Shown piece after piece: positions 1-9,199 of a DNA stretch of 64,000 nucleotides. Within the stretch, counting starts at the first letter, position 1. Every line of letters starts with the position of its first letter. The translations under genes and the position numbers were made by a program. This stretch comes from an uncultured Bacteroidales bacterium (GTDB lineage Bacteria; Bacteroidota; Bacteroidia; Bacteroidales; Paludibacteraceae): the NCBI GenBank assembly GCA_903901975.1, contig CAIUTB010000146.1, positions 1-64,000 on the forward strand, read 5' to 3'. The notes under the pieces were generated by a model. That model saw nothing but the letters and a program-made list of their open reading frames with translations. It made no database searches and was not told the DNA's origin.

Positions 1-34
1 AACCTGATAATCATTCGATTATCAGGTTTTTTGT
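1..34. terminator. Rho-independent terminator hairpin
   Basis: A 12-bp perfect stem (AACCTGATAATC / GATTATCAGGTT) with a 4-base loop is followed by a T run on the plus strand. It sits just beyond the hisS stop codon. The T run favours a plus-strand gene left of the window, but the A residues at the window edge would let it also end hisS. Confidence 0.75.
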
Positions 35-47
35 ATTAATTTATTAG

Positions 48-1409
48 TTATTTCAAAGCCTCGGTTATTTCGTCAGCCGACAGTAGTTTTTGATCACCGG
101 TCTTCATGTTTTTCAGCATCACTTTGCCTTCGTTCATTTCTGTTTCACCTACAATCGCCACAAACGGAATACGCTTATTATCGGCATAACTCATTTGCTT
201 TTTCATTTTGGCTGGTTCGGGATAAATCTCGGCATTAATTCCTTTCGCCCTTAACGCGCTGAGCCACGGTAGGCAGTACAGCAATTCCTTTTCACCAAAA
301 CTGACAAACAAAATCCGGGTTTGTTCCCCTGAAGTTTCAGGATAAAGATTCAGTTGATTTAGCACATCGTAAATGCGATCGGCACCAAATGAAATACCGA
401 CACCCGAAATGCCTTCCATGCCAAATACACTGGTCAGATTATCGTAACGTCCACCTCCGGTAATGCTTCCTATTTCTACATCTAATGCTTTGACTTCGAA
501 AATTGCTCCGGTATAATAATTCAGTCCGCGCGCCAGCGTCAAATCCAGATCAATTTTCGTTTCAACCTTCATGGTTTCACAAAGCCCGAAAATGGTTTCA
601 AGTTCCGAAACACCTTTCAAACCTATTTCAGAAGAAGCCAACACGGTTTTAAGTTGTGAAAGTTTTTCAGAATTTGTTCCACTGAGTTTCAAGATGGGTT
701 GCAGTTTGGCAATAGCTTCATCCGAAATACCTTTGGAGGCAATTTCTTCATTTACCTTTTCCAAGCCAATTTTGTCCATCTTATCAATGGCAACTGTTAT
801 ATCGGTGATTTTTTCAGCTTCGCCAATGATTTCAGCAATGCCAGAAAGAATTTTCCGGTTATTTAATTTGATTACTACATTGATTTTCAACCGACGATAC
901 ACTTCGTCCACTATCTGAATCAGTTCGAGTTCATTCAACAACGAATCGCTTCCCACCACGTCTACATCGCATTGGTAAAACTCACGGTATCTTCCTCGTT
1001 GTGGTCGATCGGCACGCCAAACGGGTTGAATTTGGTAGCGTTTAAAGGGAAAGGAAATTGCATTCTGATGTTGCACCACGAAGCGCGCAAAAGGCACGGT
1101 CAGGTCGTAACGAAGTCCTTTTTCGGAAATTCGGTTAGTAAGTCTTGGACTATCTTTCCATAACAATTCTTCAATAGTTAACTCCGAAAGATAATCACCA
1201 GAATTCAGAATTTTAAACAGCAATTTATCGCCTTCTTCACCATATTTTCCCATCAAAGTCGATAGGTTTTCCATGGCAGGTGTTTCAATCTGCTGAAAAC
1301 CATACAGACGAAAAACGTCCTTAATGGTATTAAATATGTAATTGCGATTCGCCATTTCTTGTGGCGTAAAGTCGCGTGTTCCTTTTGGAATGGAAGGTTT
1401 TTGTGCCAT
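48..1409 (-). CDS. hisS: Histidyl-tRNA synthetase
   Basis: Class II aminoacyl-tRNA synthetase that charges tRNA-His in the cytoplasm. The protein (about 453 aa) has the motif 2 region [10 protein letters not shown] near residue 145, the histidine-specific [10 protein letters not shown] near residue 296, a motif 3-like GISFGADRI, and a C-terminal anticodon-binding domain. I start at [14 protein letters not shown], where the family's N-terminus (KGTRDF) begins; the ORF track's four extra residues add nothing. Its upstream region is a CCCC/GGGG inverted-repeat element, and waaA lies 89 bases upstream on the same strand, so the two may be co-transcribed. Confidence 0.96.
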   Translation of the reverse strand: MAQKPSIPKGTRDFTPQEMANRNYIFNTIKDVFRLYGFQQIETPAMENLSTLMGKYGEEGDKLLFKILNSGDYLSELTIEELLWKDSPRLTNRISEKGLRYDLTVPFARFVVQHQNAISFPFKRYQIQPVWRADRPQRGRYREFYQCDVDVVGSDSLLNELELIQIVDEVYRRLKINVVIKLNNRKILSGIAEIIGEAEKITDITVAIDKMDKIGLEKVNEEIASKGISDEAIAKLQPILKLSGTNSEKLSQLKTVLASSEIGLKGVSELETIFGLCETMKVETKIDLDLTLARGLNYYTGAIFEVKALDVEIGSITGGGRYDNLTSVFGMEGISGVGISFGADRIYDVLNQLNLYPETSGEQTRILFVSFGEKELLYCLPWLSALRAKGINAEIYPEPAKMKKQMSYADNKRIPFVAIVGETEMNEGKVMLKNMKTGDQKLLSADEITEALK

Positions 1410-1421
1410 AATGTTGCCCAC

Positions 1422-1526
1422 AATCCCCGTAAAAGGGGTTTAAGAATTAGTATTTAGCTGTTATTTTTACTTATACTATAGAGAAAAAGTCTTTAAGTCA
1501 CCCTTTAGGGGGATTTAGGGGGATTA
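1422..1526 (-). repeat. CCCC/GGGG inverted-repeat leader element (hisS)
   Basis: Two arms (1422-1441 and 1499-1526) of the interspersed element family flank the 5' leader of hisS. The hisS-facing arm is 12 bases from the start codon. The far arm overlaps the waaA 3' end and encodes its last residues (PLNPPKG). Confidence 0.7.
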
Positions 1527-2733
1527 TCTCTTGTATAATCAAGTCGGTTGCACCGGTATTATTCTTCACATAGTCACCGGCAATTTTTCCGGATTTATTA
1601 TCTTTAAGCAGCAAGTCAAATTGCGCTTCAAGCAATTCGTAGTGGCCAATCGAAAAAGCTCCGCCAATCGCAATCAAGTCGCGGGCTTCACGGAATTTTT
1701 TATAATTCGGTCCGAAAACCACCGGAACATTCCAAACTGCTGCTTCAAGCGTATTGTGAATACCAACCCCAAAACCGCCACCAATGTAAGCCACATTGGC
1801 ATATCGATAAATTGATGAAAGTAACCCGATGGTATCAACCACAATGCAGTTGGTTGTCAACACGTTTTGTTCATTCAGGTCGGTATAGCGAACAAAATTG
1901 CCGTCCAACAACTTCGAAATTCCCAGAATATGCGCCTGATGAATTTCGTGTGGAACAAGAATCAGCTTTATATCCGGATGTAATTTCAAATACCGAACAA
2001 GCAATTCTTCATCCTTAGGCCAGGTACTACCGGCAACAATAACTTTTTTGGCAGCCTTTACAAATGTTTCAATCAGTGGAATCACTTTAGCTTGTTGAGC
2101 CAAATCAGCTACCCGGTCGAAGCGCGTATCTCCCGCTACTGAAACATTCGTGAAACCATTATCAGCAAGCAGTTTGAGGGAATTCTTATCTTGCACAAAA
2201 ATATGAGCAAATGATTTCAATAAATTGCGATACCAACCTCCATATACTTTGAAGAAAACCTGCGACGGACGGAAAATAGCTGAAATGCTGTAAACCGGTA
2301 CATTTGCTTTTTGAAGTTCAAGGATATAATTCGGCCAAAACTCGTACTTGATAAACACAGCTTTCGACGGATTGACCAGTTTCACAAACCTGCGTGCCGC
2401 AGCTTTGGTATCGAGTGGCAAATACGAAATCACATCTGCTCCTGTATAATTTTTACGGATTTCATAGCCCGAAGGCGAAAAGAAAGTCAGTAGAATTTTG
2501 GTCTCAGGATTATCATTTTTCAGTTGCTCCATCACCGGACGTCCCTGTTCAAATTCGCCAAGCGAAGCCGCATGAAACCAAATATAACGGGCATTCAAAT
2601 CGAGTGTTCTTTTCAGAAGACTCAAAGCTCCTGCCTGTCCGGTCCACAGTTTCTGTGCTTTTTGATTAAAAAAAGAAGCAATGTAAACTGCTAATTTATA
2701 GATGTATATACTGAAATTATAGATTAACCGCAT
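1498..2733 (-). CDS. waaA: 3-deoxy-D-manno-octulosonic acid (Kdo) transferase
   Basis: Inner-membrane glycosyltransferase that adds Kdo to lipid A precursor in lipopolysaccharide synthesis. The start MRLIYNFSIYIYKLAVYIASF gives 411 aa, normal for WaaA, and begins with the expected N-terminal membrane anchor; the ORF track's 46 upstream residues would run into the rpsO terminator and are rejected. Recognisable features are IWFHAASLGEFEQGRP near residue 50 (acceptor side, with the catalytic Glu), VAGSTWPKDEELL mid-protein, and the donor-binding VAYIGGGFGVGIHNTLEAA near residue 320. The last seven codons come from a repeat arm. Confidence 0.94.
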   Translation of the reverse strand: MRLIYNFSIYIYKLAVYIASFFNQKAQKLWTGQAGALSLLKRTLDLNARYIWFHAASLGEFEQGRPVMEQLKNDNPETKILLTFFSPSGYEIRKNYTGADVISYLPLDTKAAARRFVKLVNPSKAVFIKYEFWPNYILELQKANVPVYSISAIFRPSQVFFKVYGGWYRNLLKSFAHIFVQDKNSLKLLADNGFTNVSVAGDTRFDRVADLAQQAKVIPLIETFVKAAKKVIVAGSTWPKDEELLVRYLKLHPDIKLILVPHEIHQAHILGISKLLDGNFVRYTDLNEQNVLTTNCIVVDTIGLLSSIYRYANVAYIGGGFGVGIHNTLEAAVWNVPVVFGPNYKKFREARDLIAIGGAFSIGHYELLEAQFDLLLKDNKSGKIAGDYVKNNTGATDLIIQEIIPLNPPKG

Positions 2734-2776
2734 GATTAATTCCGTTTTTTCTTCTATAGTGATTATGAAAAAGAAT

Positions 2777-2817
2777 GAAAAAAGGCATTTCAAAATAGCT
2801 TTTGAAACGCCTTTTTT
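2777..2817. terminator. Terminator downstream of rpsO
   Basis: Inverted repeat AAAAAGGC-TTTCAAAA / TTTTGAAA-GCCTTTTTT with short loop. The A run on the left gives a U tract to minus-strand transcripts, placing it 20 bases after the rpsO stop. Confidence 0.8.
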
Positions 2818-2836
2818 AAAGTTTTGAAAGCCAGAA

Positions 2837-3106
2837 TTACTTTCTGATACCCAATTCTTTGATAATGGCACGGTAACGTGAAATTTCGGTGTCTTTCAAA
2901 TAATTGAGAAGACGACGACGTTTTCCTACCAAAATTACAAGGGCGCGTTCTGTACTATAATCTTTTTTATTTGCCTTCAGATGTTCGGTCAAATGGTTAA
3001 TACGGTACGAAAACAATGCTATCTGACCCTCTGATGAGCCAGTATCAGTGTTAGACTTTCCGTGTTTAGCAAAGATTTCTTTTTTAATTTCAGACGTTAA
3101 ATACAT
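2837..3106 (-). CDS. rpsO: 30S ribosomal protein S15
   Basis: Binds 16S rRNA helices 20-22 and helps form the ribosomal platform. The 89-aa length is exact for the family, and HGKSNTDTGSSEGQIALFSYRINHLTEHLK with LVGKRRRLLNYL are the conserved rRNA-contact stretches. It is a single-gene unit: a strong promoter (3190-3220) lies upstream with a leader of roughly 80 bases, and a terminator follows. S15 leaders are often autoregulatory in other bacteria, but I see no specific pseudoknot here. Confidence 0.98.
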   Translation of the reverse strand: MYLTSEIKKEIFAKHGKSNTDTGSSEGQIALFSYRINHLTEHLKANKKDYSTERALVILVGKRRRLLNYLKDTEISRYRAIIKELGIRK

Positions 3107-3189
3107 GATAACTAGTTGGAAATAAATGTTTTAAAATACAAACTTCGCAATGCACACATCACAAAACGACATATTTGATTTTGAGTGTG

Positions 3190-3220
3190 CAAAGATAATC
3201 TTTTAATTTTGAATGACAAA
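3190..3220 (-). promoter_or_regulatory. Promoter for rpsO
   Basis: On the minus strand TTTG (3217-3220) is followed after 19 bases by TATCTTTG (3190-3197), a match to the Bacteroidetes TTTG-N19-TAnnTTTG promoter. Confidence 0.8.
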
Positions 3221-3274
3221 GCCATCAAAAACATTTTCTAAAAAAAATATAGATTTACCTACTCAACATGATAT

Positions 3275-3922
3275 TCATTTATTTAAAAGTCTAAAAAAAG
3301 AATTGTCAATCCATTTTATAGGGAATTTATCCACTATATATTTACAGCCGATAGTAACCAAAACGCCGACCAACGAACCAACCAACACATCAATCGCAAA
3401 ATGCTGTTGCAGGTAAATCCTTGAAAAGCCGACCAATAAAGCCAGAACAAAACAAAGAACCTGCCACAAACGGTTTTTGGTAAAAAAGGTCAATGCCATA
3501 AAGAACGCAAAAGCTGTAATCGTATGACCTGAAGGAAAACTATGCAACAAATTAATGTGTTCGCCAGCAACCTGATGTAACTGTATATTGGGATAATGTT
3601 CTTTAAAGTAAAGCAAAGGTCGTGGTTCATTCCACAACGATTTAATTAATCGGGAAAACATGCCCGAAACAAGTTGCGAAAGGACAATAAATCCCGCAGC
3701 CCGAAAACTCCAAAACAGCAATATTCCTGCGACAGCAAAAGGAATCCAGTCGCCAACATAGGTAAAATAATGAAAAAACGTGTCAGCAAAAACTGAGTTA
3801 TGCGAAGTCATCCACAACTGCAAATCAGCTTTATTGTTGACCGACACCAAAACAACCATTACGACGACAAAAATAGCATACAAGCTTAAGAACACTCCTG
3901 ATTTCTTCATTCTTTCATTCAT
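3275..3922 (-). CDS. PAP2-family membrane phosphatase
   Basis: Integral-membrane acid phosphatase of the PAP2 superfamily; members act on phosphatidic acid, undecaprenyl diphosphate or lipid A phosphates. All three signature motifs are present: KSLWNEPRP (KxxxxxxRP), PSGHT near residue 130, and SRIYLQQHFAIDVLVG (SRx5Hx3D). About five hydrophobic segments span the 215 aa. It follows mnmD by 7 bases, so they are probably translated from one mRNA. The substrate cannot be decided from the sequence; undecaprenyl diphosphate or lipid A are the likeliest. Confidence 0.88.
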   Translation of the reverse strand: MNERMKKSGVFLSLYAIFVVVMVVLVSVNNKADLQLWMTSHNSVFADTFFHYFTYVGDWIPFAVAGILLFWSFRAAGFIVLSQLVSGMFSRLIKSLWNEPRPLLYFKEHYPNIQLHQVAGEHINLLHSFPSGHTITAFAFFMALTFFTKNRLWQVLCFVLALLVGFSRIYLQQHFAIDVLVGSLVGVLVTIGCKYIVDKFPIKWIDNSFFRLLNK

Positions 3923-3929
3923 TTTGGGG

Positions 3930-4592
3930 TTACAACGTTTGCGAAGCTCTTAAAATTTCCCGCTTCCCTGGAGGTCCGGGCAGTCGCTCTACATCAAAAC
4001 CTGCCGATTCCAATGCTCTGCGAACAATTCCTTTGGCACAATAGGTAGTCAGAATTGCACCAGAATTACAACTTTTATACAACTTTTCAAATTGTTCCAG
4101 CGACCACATTTCGGATTGCTTTTCGGGTGAAAAAGCATCGAAAAATATCACATCATATTGTTGGTTATGAACAAATTGCGTAAAGTCTGTTTCTATTTTA
4201 TGAAGCGTAAAATAAGGCGTGATTTCTACCGGCTCATTCCAGATAGAAGAATGAAATAAATTAAAAATGTCCTGTTTATCTGAATCAATTTTTGCGGGGT
4301 AATTCAACAGAATCGCCTTTTCAATATCAACCGGATACTTTTCCAACGCCAAGTAATGAATCATTTTCCCACTCTGCTCGGCCTCTAGCAATGCCAAAAA
4401 TGCATTCAATCCAGTACCGAACCCAACTTCAAGAACATAAATTTCATCTTTAAGGCATTGTTTTAATCCCGCTTCGATAAAAATATGCCTCGATTCCTGA
4501 ATAGCACCGTGAGTCGAATGATAACACTCGTCAATATCAGGCACAAACAAGGTGTGTGAACCATCGGAAGTAATTAATAACTCAGAATGCAT
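3930..4592 (-). CDS. mnmD: MnmD-like tRNA 5-methylaminomethyluridine methyltransferase
   Basis: SAM-dependent methyltransferase resembling the N-terminal half of E. coli MnmC (DUF752), which methylates wobble nm5U to mnm5U in tRNA. The 220-aa protein has the family start HGAIQESRHIFIEAGL, the SAM-binding VLEVGFGTGLNAFLALLEAE near residue 55, DVIFFDAFSPEKQSEMW near residue 145, and TTYCAKGIVRRALESAGF near the end. The oxidase half of MnmC is absent, as in the stand-alone MnmD enzymes of Gram-positives and plants. mnmG, which makes the upstream intermediate, lies elsewhere in this window. Confidence 0.87.
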   Translation of the reverse strand: MHSELLITSDGSHTLFVPDIDECYHSTHGAIQESRHIFIEAGLKQCLKDEIYVLEVGFGTGLNAFLALLEAEQSGKMIHYLALEKYPVDIEKAILLNYPAKIDSDKQDIFNLFHSSIWNEPVEITPYFTLHKIETDFTQFVHNQQYDVIFFDAFSPEKQSEMWSLEQFEKLYKSCNSGAILTTYCAKGIVRRALESAGFDVERLPGPPGKREILRASQTL

Positions 4593-4630
4593 AATTAGCT
4601 TGCGCTGAACTTTGTTTCATAATTAGGAAA

Positions 4631-4638
4631 CAAAAGTA
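4631..4638 (-). promoter_or_regulatory. -7 element upstream of mnmD
   Basis: TACTTTTG on the minus strand matches TAnnTTTG, 39 bases before the mnmD start. No clear -33 TTTG is seen. Confidence 0.5.
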
Positions 4639-4693
4639 CGTAAAAACTACTAACTATTGAACTTATTTAAAAGCATCGAAAGTTCAATTATTT

Positions 4694-6757
4694 TCAAAAT
4701 TCCCATTTCAACAAAAATCGTATATCCGTTTTTCGATTTCCTGAAATAGTTTCATTGCCACTACTGAGCGACTCCCGATCATCGGCATAAACAGTTTGGG
4801 CAATTTTAAACCAGATTGAAAACCGCTTAGTTATATCATATTGTAAATTAAGGTAATAGCGACTTCCCTGCCCATAATACATTGGAATTGAAAAAGCATA
4901 CAACACATCTTTTTCGTAAGAATAAAATCGGTTTTCATAATCCTGTGCATCAAAAAACTGAAAACGCACATCAATTTTCAATGGAAATTTTGGAAAAGAA
5001 TAACTCACATCCTGTGAGGCAATTACACCATAAGTCCAATCTGCTTGAGCCTGACGCGATAAATTTCCTTCAAACACATTTTTAAAACTGTAATTCCCAT
5101 AAGTATATGTCAACTGATACCTTAGCGACGTTTTTTGTAGTGCTACAATAACTGGCATCACTATACCAGTTGTTGAAAGATTCGTTTGCTTTTCTTCGTA
5201 CTTAAATCGCCAATACATAGCCATTGTTCGTTTCGCTGTAAAATCAGCCTGAAACAAATAATCATTCCCAACCGAAGGTGCATCAATACCATATTTTGGC
5301 CACGGAAAACGGTAACTATCGGCATAGGCAGCCAGTTTCCATTTACGAAACGGACGAAGCTCGGCACCTAGATATAAGCCTGATTCATTGTTAATTCGTG
5401 ACGTTTCGGAAAAAGAAGAAGCATAAAATGTATCATATTGTGGTGAATAATAGCGTTGCAAAACCACCAGACTAACCTGCGAAACCGGACTGAAATAACA
5501 ACCATTCAAAGTGGCTATTGATCCATTGTCTGTCATGGCTGTTTCGCCAAATAAATTTAGTTTTTTCCATCGATAACGATAAAAAATGCCAGCTGTAGTT
5601 TGCTTTTTTCCTGAAAAATAAAAATAATTATAGACTGATTTATCCGGTATCAGATTGTTATTCAATTCTGTATGTACAGCTGTAACACCAACCTGAAAAT
5701 TCATATTGGTATAAGTCACATTTCCACCAATAATTTGCTGATTTACAGTCTGTTTCTTGCTAAGTTCATCCAATGTTCTATGATACCCGGTTTTGATAAT
5801 GGTCGAAAAGCTGCCATTTACGGTATCTCCATCAATCATTTTATTGGAATAAAATGCCGAAACATCAAACTTTGCAAGTTTAAGCGTTACGCCTCCGCCA
5901 CGAAAAAAATTATATTCGTCAGTTGAACTGAATTTTTTTAATCCCGAACTGCGGGGAGTTACATTCAACACATAGGAGGATTTTCCCATGCCAAATTCGG
6001 GATGAAGTACCAGCCCTTGTCCAAAGTTAGCCCGAAAATCTCCAAGAACAATGGTTTTAAACTTCCCGAAGTTATTCAGCTGAGCATGAAACGAATAAAA
6101 ATCGAAGCCTTTGTTTGCCGTACCCCAAAACTGCTCACCGGCATCTTTCTCACCCGAAAAACCAAACTGAATTCTGTCTTTATAATGAAACCGGTATTTC
6201 AGCGAGTTATAAAGCTCATTACCCAAATAAAGTTTCGGATTTACAGCCCTTGCATTTACGTCTTCATTTGGCAAAAACTGATAACCTTCTTTGGTTTCAA
6301 GCCCTTTATCCAGTCGGAATAATAACTCATTTTTACCGTATTTAAGCAAGTCATTCCAATAAACCTTAGTTCTTGAGTCATCTGCCTCTCCAAGCTTCAC
6401 AAAAGGCAGCATACGCCTTATATCGGTCATGTCAAGCCCTTCAATTAGCTGAAGTTCGTACAAGGTTTTTAAATCTCCATTTTCATATACATAAGAAAGA
6501 ATATTCTCAATCTGAATTTCCGACAAAAACTGCAACTTTTCGAGTTCTTCCCTGTTAGTCTGATTCAGGTTAATCGGATTTTCGGCACAGAACATCAAAT
6601 CGTCATAAAACGACTCATAATCAATCGTTTCTTCACTTTCGGCTGTAAATTTTTCAAAAATATCTGCAATAATCTGTTCGGTAGTAGACGCAGCATCCTG
6701 AGCTCTTAATGCATAAGAACAACCAAACAGCATTATCAAACCAAATAGCTTTTTCAA
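4694..6757 (-). CDS. Outer-membrane barrel protein with N-terminal helix-hairpin-helix
   Basis: A 687-aa exported protein. A signal peptide (MKKLFGLIMLFGCSYALRAQ) is followed by a short helical region with two ComEA-type helix-hairpin-helix turns (NPINLNQTNREELEKLQFLS and LKTLYELQLIEGLDMTDIR, residues ~55-115), then about 550 residues of alternating aromatic/polar strands ending in a C-terminal Phe (FLLKWEF), typical of a beta-barrel. Similar HhH-plus-barrel proteins are common in Bacteroidetes but, as far as I know, have no assigned function. It is the second gene of a pair with the barrel gene 7 bases upstream. Confidence 0.8.
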   Translation of the reverse strand: MKKLFGLIMLFGCSYALRAQDAASTTEQIIADIFEKFTAESEETIDYESFYDDLMFCAENPINLNQTNREELEKLQFLSEIQIENILSYVYENGDLKTLYELQLIEGLDMTDIRRMLPFVKLGEADDSRTKVYWNDLLKYGKNELLFRLDKGLETKEGYQFLPNEDVNARAVNPKLYLGNELYNSLKYRFHYKDRIQFGFSGEKDAGEQFWGTANKGFDFYSFHAQLNNFGKFKTIVLGDFRANFGQGLVLHPEFGMGKSSYVLNVTPRSSGLKKFSSTDEYNFFRGGGVTLKLAKFDVSAFYSNKMIDGDTVNGSFSTIIKTGYHRTLDELSKKQTVNQQIIGGNVTYTNMNFQVGVTAVHTELNNNLIPDKSVYNYFYFSGKKQTTAGIFYRYRWKKLNLFGETAMTDNGSIATLNGCYFSPVSQVSLVVLQRYYSPQYDTFYASSFSETSRINNESGLYLGAELRPFRKWKLAAYADSYRFPWPKYGIDAPSVGNDYLFQADFTAKRTMAMYWRFKYEEKQTNLSTTGIVMPVIVALQKTSLRYQLTYTYGNYSFKNVFEGNLSRQAQADWTYGVIASQDVSYSFPKFPLKIDVRFQFFDAQDYENRFYSYEKDVLYAFSIPMYYGQGSRYYLNLQYDITKRFSIWFKIAQTVYADDRESLSSGNETISGNRKTDIRFLLKWEF

Positions 6758-6764
6758 GTAGAAT

Positions 6765-7580
6765 CTATCTGAAAGTATATTTTACTGATGTCAAAGGGTT
6801 TAATCCCAAAAGAGGATGAAGATTGCAATTCAAATCAATCCGGAAAAAACCTGTTTTAAATCCAAAACCAAGACATGAAACCAAATAATCTGAACAGTAT
6901 GCACCAAGTTTGACTGTGAATTGTTGGAGCATTTGGTACTCAAACCCTGTAGCAAAACGGTAATTGCTACTCACTTCTTTATCTATTTGTGCTCTCCATA
7001 CTAATTCAGGAGAAAAAAAGTATTCTGAACCTAAACTAAAAATAGATGGTAGTCTTTTGGTTACATATTCTGTTTGTATATTGGTCTGAAAAGGATTGAA
7101 CATAGTAAAACCGACATTCAAAACCGGTGAAAAATTTACAGACAAACCAACCTGTGGCAACAAAGCTCCACGGTACGAATTTGTAGGATTGAAGTAAGCC
7201 ATATAATAATTAAACTGCACTCCCAAAGCAAATTTATCAGAGAAATTACGAGCAAAACCAGCACCAATAATTAGTTCATGATAAAGCGAATACCCAAAGT
7301 GTGAGAATGAAAGTCCTATATTCACGAAGTTGGTAGGCAATTCAAATTGAACAGTTTTAGTAGAAAGTTGAGAAATAAGATAACGGTTTTCAAATTGAAG
7401 TCCAACTTCTGGTTTATCGGCATAGCCAAGTATGGCGGGGTTATTAAATGCTGTCCAGTGATGAGTATCTGAAACCGAAGTTTGGGCTATTGAGATGGAT
7501 GAAGCTAGAATATCGGAGATTTGTGAAAAACAATATACAGATAATGAGCATATTAAATATATTAAGATAAATTTTCTCAT
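6765..7580 (-). CDS. PorV/FadL-like outer-membrane barrel protein
   Basis: A 271-aa exported protein with signal peptide ending near YCFSQ, followed by HHWTAFNNPAILGY, an N-terminal Asn-Pro-Ala turn typical of the PorV/PorQ/UPF0164 barrels in Bacteroidetes, then repeating amphipathic strands and a C-terminal aromatic-Arg end. Some relatives are type IX secretion components, but this protein is shorter than PorV, so I leave the function open. First gene of a two-gene operon with the HhH barrel protein; a full promoter lies 45 bases upstream. Confidence 0.75.
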   Translation of the reverse strand: MRKFILIYLICSLSVYCFSQISDILASSISIAQTSVSDTHHWTAFNNPAILGYADKPEVGLQFENRYLISQLSTKTVQFELPTNFVNIGLSFSHFGYSLYHELIIGAGFARNFSDKFALGVQFNYYMAYFNPTNSYRGALLPQVGLSVNFSPVLNVGFTMFNPFQTNIQTEYVTKRLPSIFSLGSEYFFSPELVWRAQIDKEVSSNYRFATGFEYQMLQQFTVKLGAYCSDYLVSCLGFGFKTGFFRIDLNCNLHPLLGLNPLTSVKYTFR

Positions 7581-7624
7581 ATATTCTCTGATTTCAAGTG
7601 AATAGATAATTTAACTTCAGCGGT

Positions 7625-7655
7625 CAAAAATACAAAATTTAATTGAATTAACAAA
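7625..7655 (-). promoter_or_regulatory. Promoter for the outer-membrane gene pair
   Basis: Minus-strand TTTG (7652-7655), 19-base spacer, TATTTTTG (7625-7632). Full match to the Bacteroidetes promoter consensus. Confidence 0.75.
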
Positions 7656-7698
7656 TAGTGTTTAAATAAATGATGTTTATAAATAAGTTGCAGATATA

Positions 7699-7730
7699 TT
7701 TGTAATTCTCCATTCATATTGCTATTTTTG
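7699..7730 (+). promoter_or_regulatory. Promoter for the 5-FTHF cyclo-ligase gene
   Basis: TTTG (7699-7702), 20-base spacer, TATTTTTG (7723-7730). The -7 element lies inside the first codons of the ORF-track start at 7719, which shows that start is wrong. Confidence 0.75.
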
Positions 7731-7772
7731 CCACATCAAATAGTATTTTGTGTTAATAACGTAGTAATTATT

Positions 7773-8366
7773 ATGGGCGTCATAGATGTTTTATTTCCTT
7801 TCTTTTCAAATTCTTTTGAAATAGATGAAGAAAAAAAGCGAATCAGGTTCGATCTCAAACACATAAAAGAAGAATTGAGCGATGAAGAAAAGGAAATTGC
7901 GGCAGCAGCTGTTTTCAGCAAATTAGAATCTTTATCTGAATTTAAATCTGCTAAGTCAATTATGATTTATTGGTCTGTTCCCGATGAGTTACCAACTCAA
8001 ACATTTATTAAAAAATGGAAAGATGAAAAATTAATCATCTTACCATCCATTAAAGGTAGAAAACTGAGATTGAAACGTTACAGTTCAGATGTGAATTTGG
8101 TACAACGCGCTCTGGGAATCTGGGAGCCTGATTTAAAGGAAATATATGATGGTAAAGTTGATTTGGTAATTGTTCCGGGAGTGGCTTTTGATTCGAAAAA
8201 AAACCGACTTGGACGAGGGAAAGGATATTATGACCGATTTTTCAGAAAGCATAAGACACTTAAAATAGGAGTTGGATTTGATTTTCAGTTAATTGATTCT
8301 GTCCCATTAAATAACTGGGATAAACGCCTGGATCTGATAATAACACCGTCCAATACAATAGAATAG
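7773..8366 (+). CDS. 5-formyltetrahydrofolate cyclo-ligase
   Basis: Cytoplasmic enzyme that converts 5-formyl-THF and ATP to 5,10-methenyl-THF, recycling a folate storage form. The C-terminal signature VIVPGVAFDSKKNRLGRGKGYYDRF is diagnostic (substrate and ATP sites), and an N-terminal basic stretch is followed by IMIYWSVPDELPT. I start at MGVIDVLFPF because the upstream promoter overlaps the longer ORF start; this leaves 197 aa, normal for the family. It is the only plus-strand gene in the first 17 kb and converges on the next gene with a 4-base gap. Confidence 0.93.
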   Translation: MGVIDVLFPFFSNSFEIDEEKKRIRFDLKHIKEELSDEEKEIAAAAVFSKLESLSEFKSAKSIMIYWSVPDELPTQTFIKKWKDEKLIILPSIKGRKLRLKRYSSDVNLVQRALGIWEPDLKEIYDGKVDLVIVPGVAFDSKKNRLGRGKGYYDRFFRKHKTLKIGVGFDFQLIDSVPLNNWDKRLDLIITPSNTIE

Positions 8367-8370
8367 TTAA

Positions 8371-9096
8371 TTATTCGTCAGCGACCAAATCATCAACTTT
8401 TGAAAGTATTTTTTCGGCTTTGCGGTAGTAATAAATTAACCCGTAAGCTTGACATTTTATTAACCGGCTGTAAGGTTTTTCGTCTTTAAATTTAGATTCC
8501 ACCTGATTCCAGATATCCAGAATTATCTCATCACCTTTTTGCCTTAAATTAACCAATTCTTCCCAATTTCGGGTAGTCGTGTTTTGATGAATTTTCTGAG
8601 TTGATTTATATTCCTTGAAAACTTCGTAATGTACTTTTACTTTGGCAATTGTTGGATTGTAAATAGGAAGACCACCATTTCTAAGTCGCTCATTTTCTCC
8701 ATCTATCACACACTTTCCCCAATGGAGCAAAGCAGCTTCCGTGCTCAAATCAGGAACAGTATGCACGTTTGGATCAAGTTGATAAAAAATCTTATGCTCT
8801 TTTTTTATGTCTCCACGAATAATGGAAAGATTAAAGACCTGTATAAAATGTGAAATGTACAAGCGGGCATTGTGGACAATTTGCTGGTAACGTTTATTCG
8901 CAGAAACCTGACTTTCAAGTGTTTGCTGATATTGAACCAACTGTTTTTCGAAACCGTTAAGGTATGTTTTAGCTTCGTGAATGGTTTTATACAAAACAAC
9001 CTGCTCACCATAGTTTTGTTTATCGGCCAGTTGAATTGCAGTACGCAGAGCACGAAGGCGTGCCTGATCAGTATTTGGAAGTCGACGGTAAGGCAT
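8371..9096 (-). CDS. Conserved hypothetical protein, helical
   Basis: A 241-aa cytoplasmic protein without signal peptide or membrane segment. It is predominantly helical: residues ~10-95 read as coiled-coil-like helices (LADKQNYGEQVVLYKTIHEA, QQTLESQVSANKRYQQIVHN), followed by a less regular centre (LDPNVHTVPDLSTEAALLHWG) and another long helix near the end (SRLIKCQAYGLIYYYRKAEK). I do not recognise a catalytic motif. I believe similar proteins occur in other Bacteroidetes but assign no function. It has its own -7 element upstream and is not obviously in an operon. Confidence 0.7.
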   Translation of the reverse strand: MPYRRLPNTDQARLRALRTAIQLADKQNYGEQVVLYKTIHEAKTYLNGFEKQLVQYQQTLESQVSANKRYQQIVHNARLYISHFIQVFNLSIIRGDIKKEHKIFYQLDPNVHTVPDLSTEAALLHWGKCVIDGENERLRNGGLPIYNPTIAKVKVHYEVFKEYKSTQKIHQNTTTRNWEELVNLRQKGDEIILDIWNQVESKFKDEKPYSRLIKCQAYGLIYYYRKAEKILSKVDDLVADE

Positions 9097-9102
9097 ATAA
9101 TT

Positions 9103-9123
9103 TACAATTTACAATTTACAATA
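9103..9123. repeat. Tandem TTTACAA heptamers
   Basis: Three consecutive copies of the 7-mer TTTACAA. The same word repeats at 32643-32669 (degenerate) and 42061-42094, always in intergenic DNA. Confidence 0.6.
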
Positions 9124-9185
9124 TAAGACCGTATGTCCTTTATTGAAAATCAAGAATTATGAAATTGAAAATTCAATCATGCCCA

Positions 9186-9193
9186 CAAAGATA
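9186..9193 (-). promoter_or_regulatory. -7 element for the 8371-9096 gene
   Basis: Minus-strand TATCTTTG, about 90 bases before the start codon. The -33 box is unclear. Confidence 0.5.
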
Positions 9194-9199
9194 AATAAA

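Noticed and set aside
571-918. Plus-strand ORFs inside hisS, waaA, mnmG, M13 and similar genes
   Set aside because: Opposite-strand shadows of clear genes with no promoter or family features.
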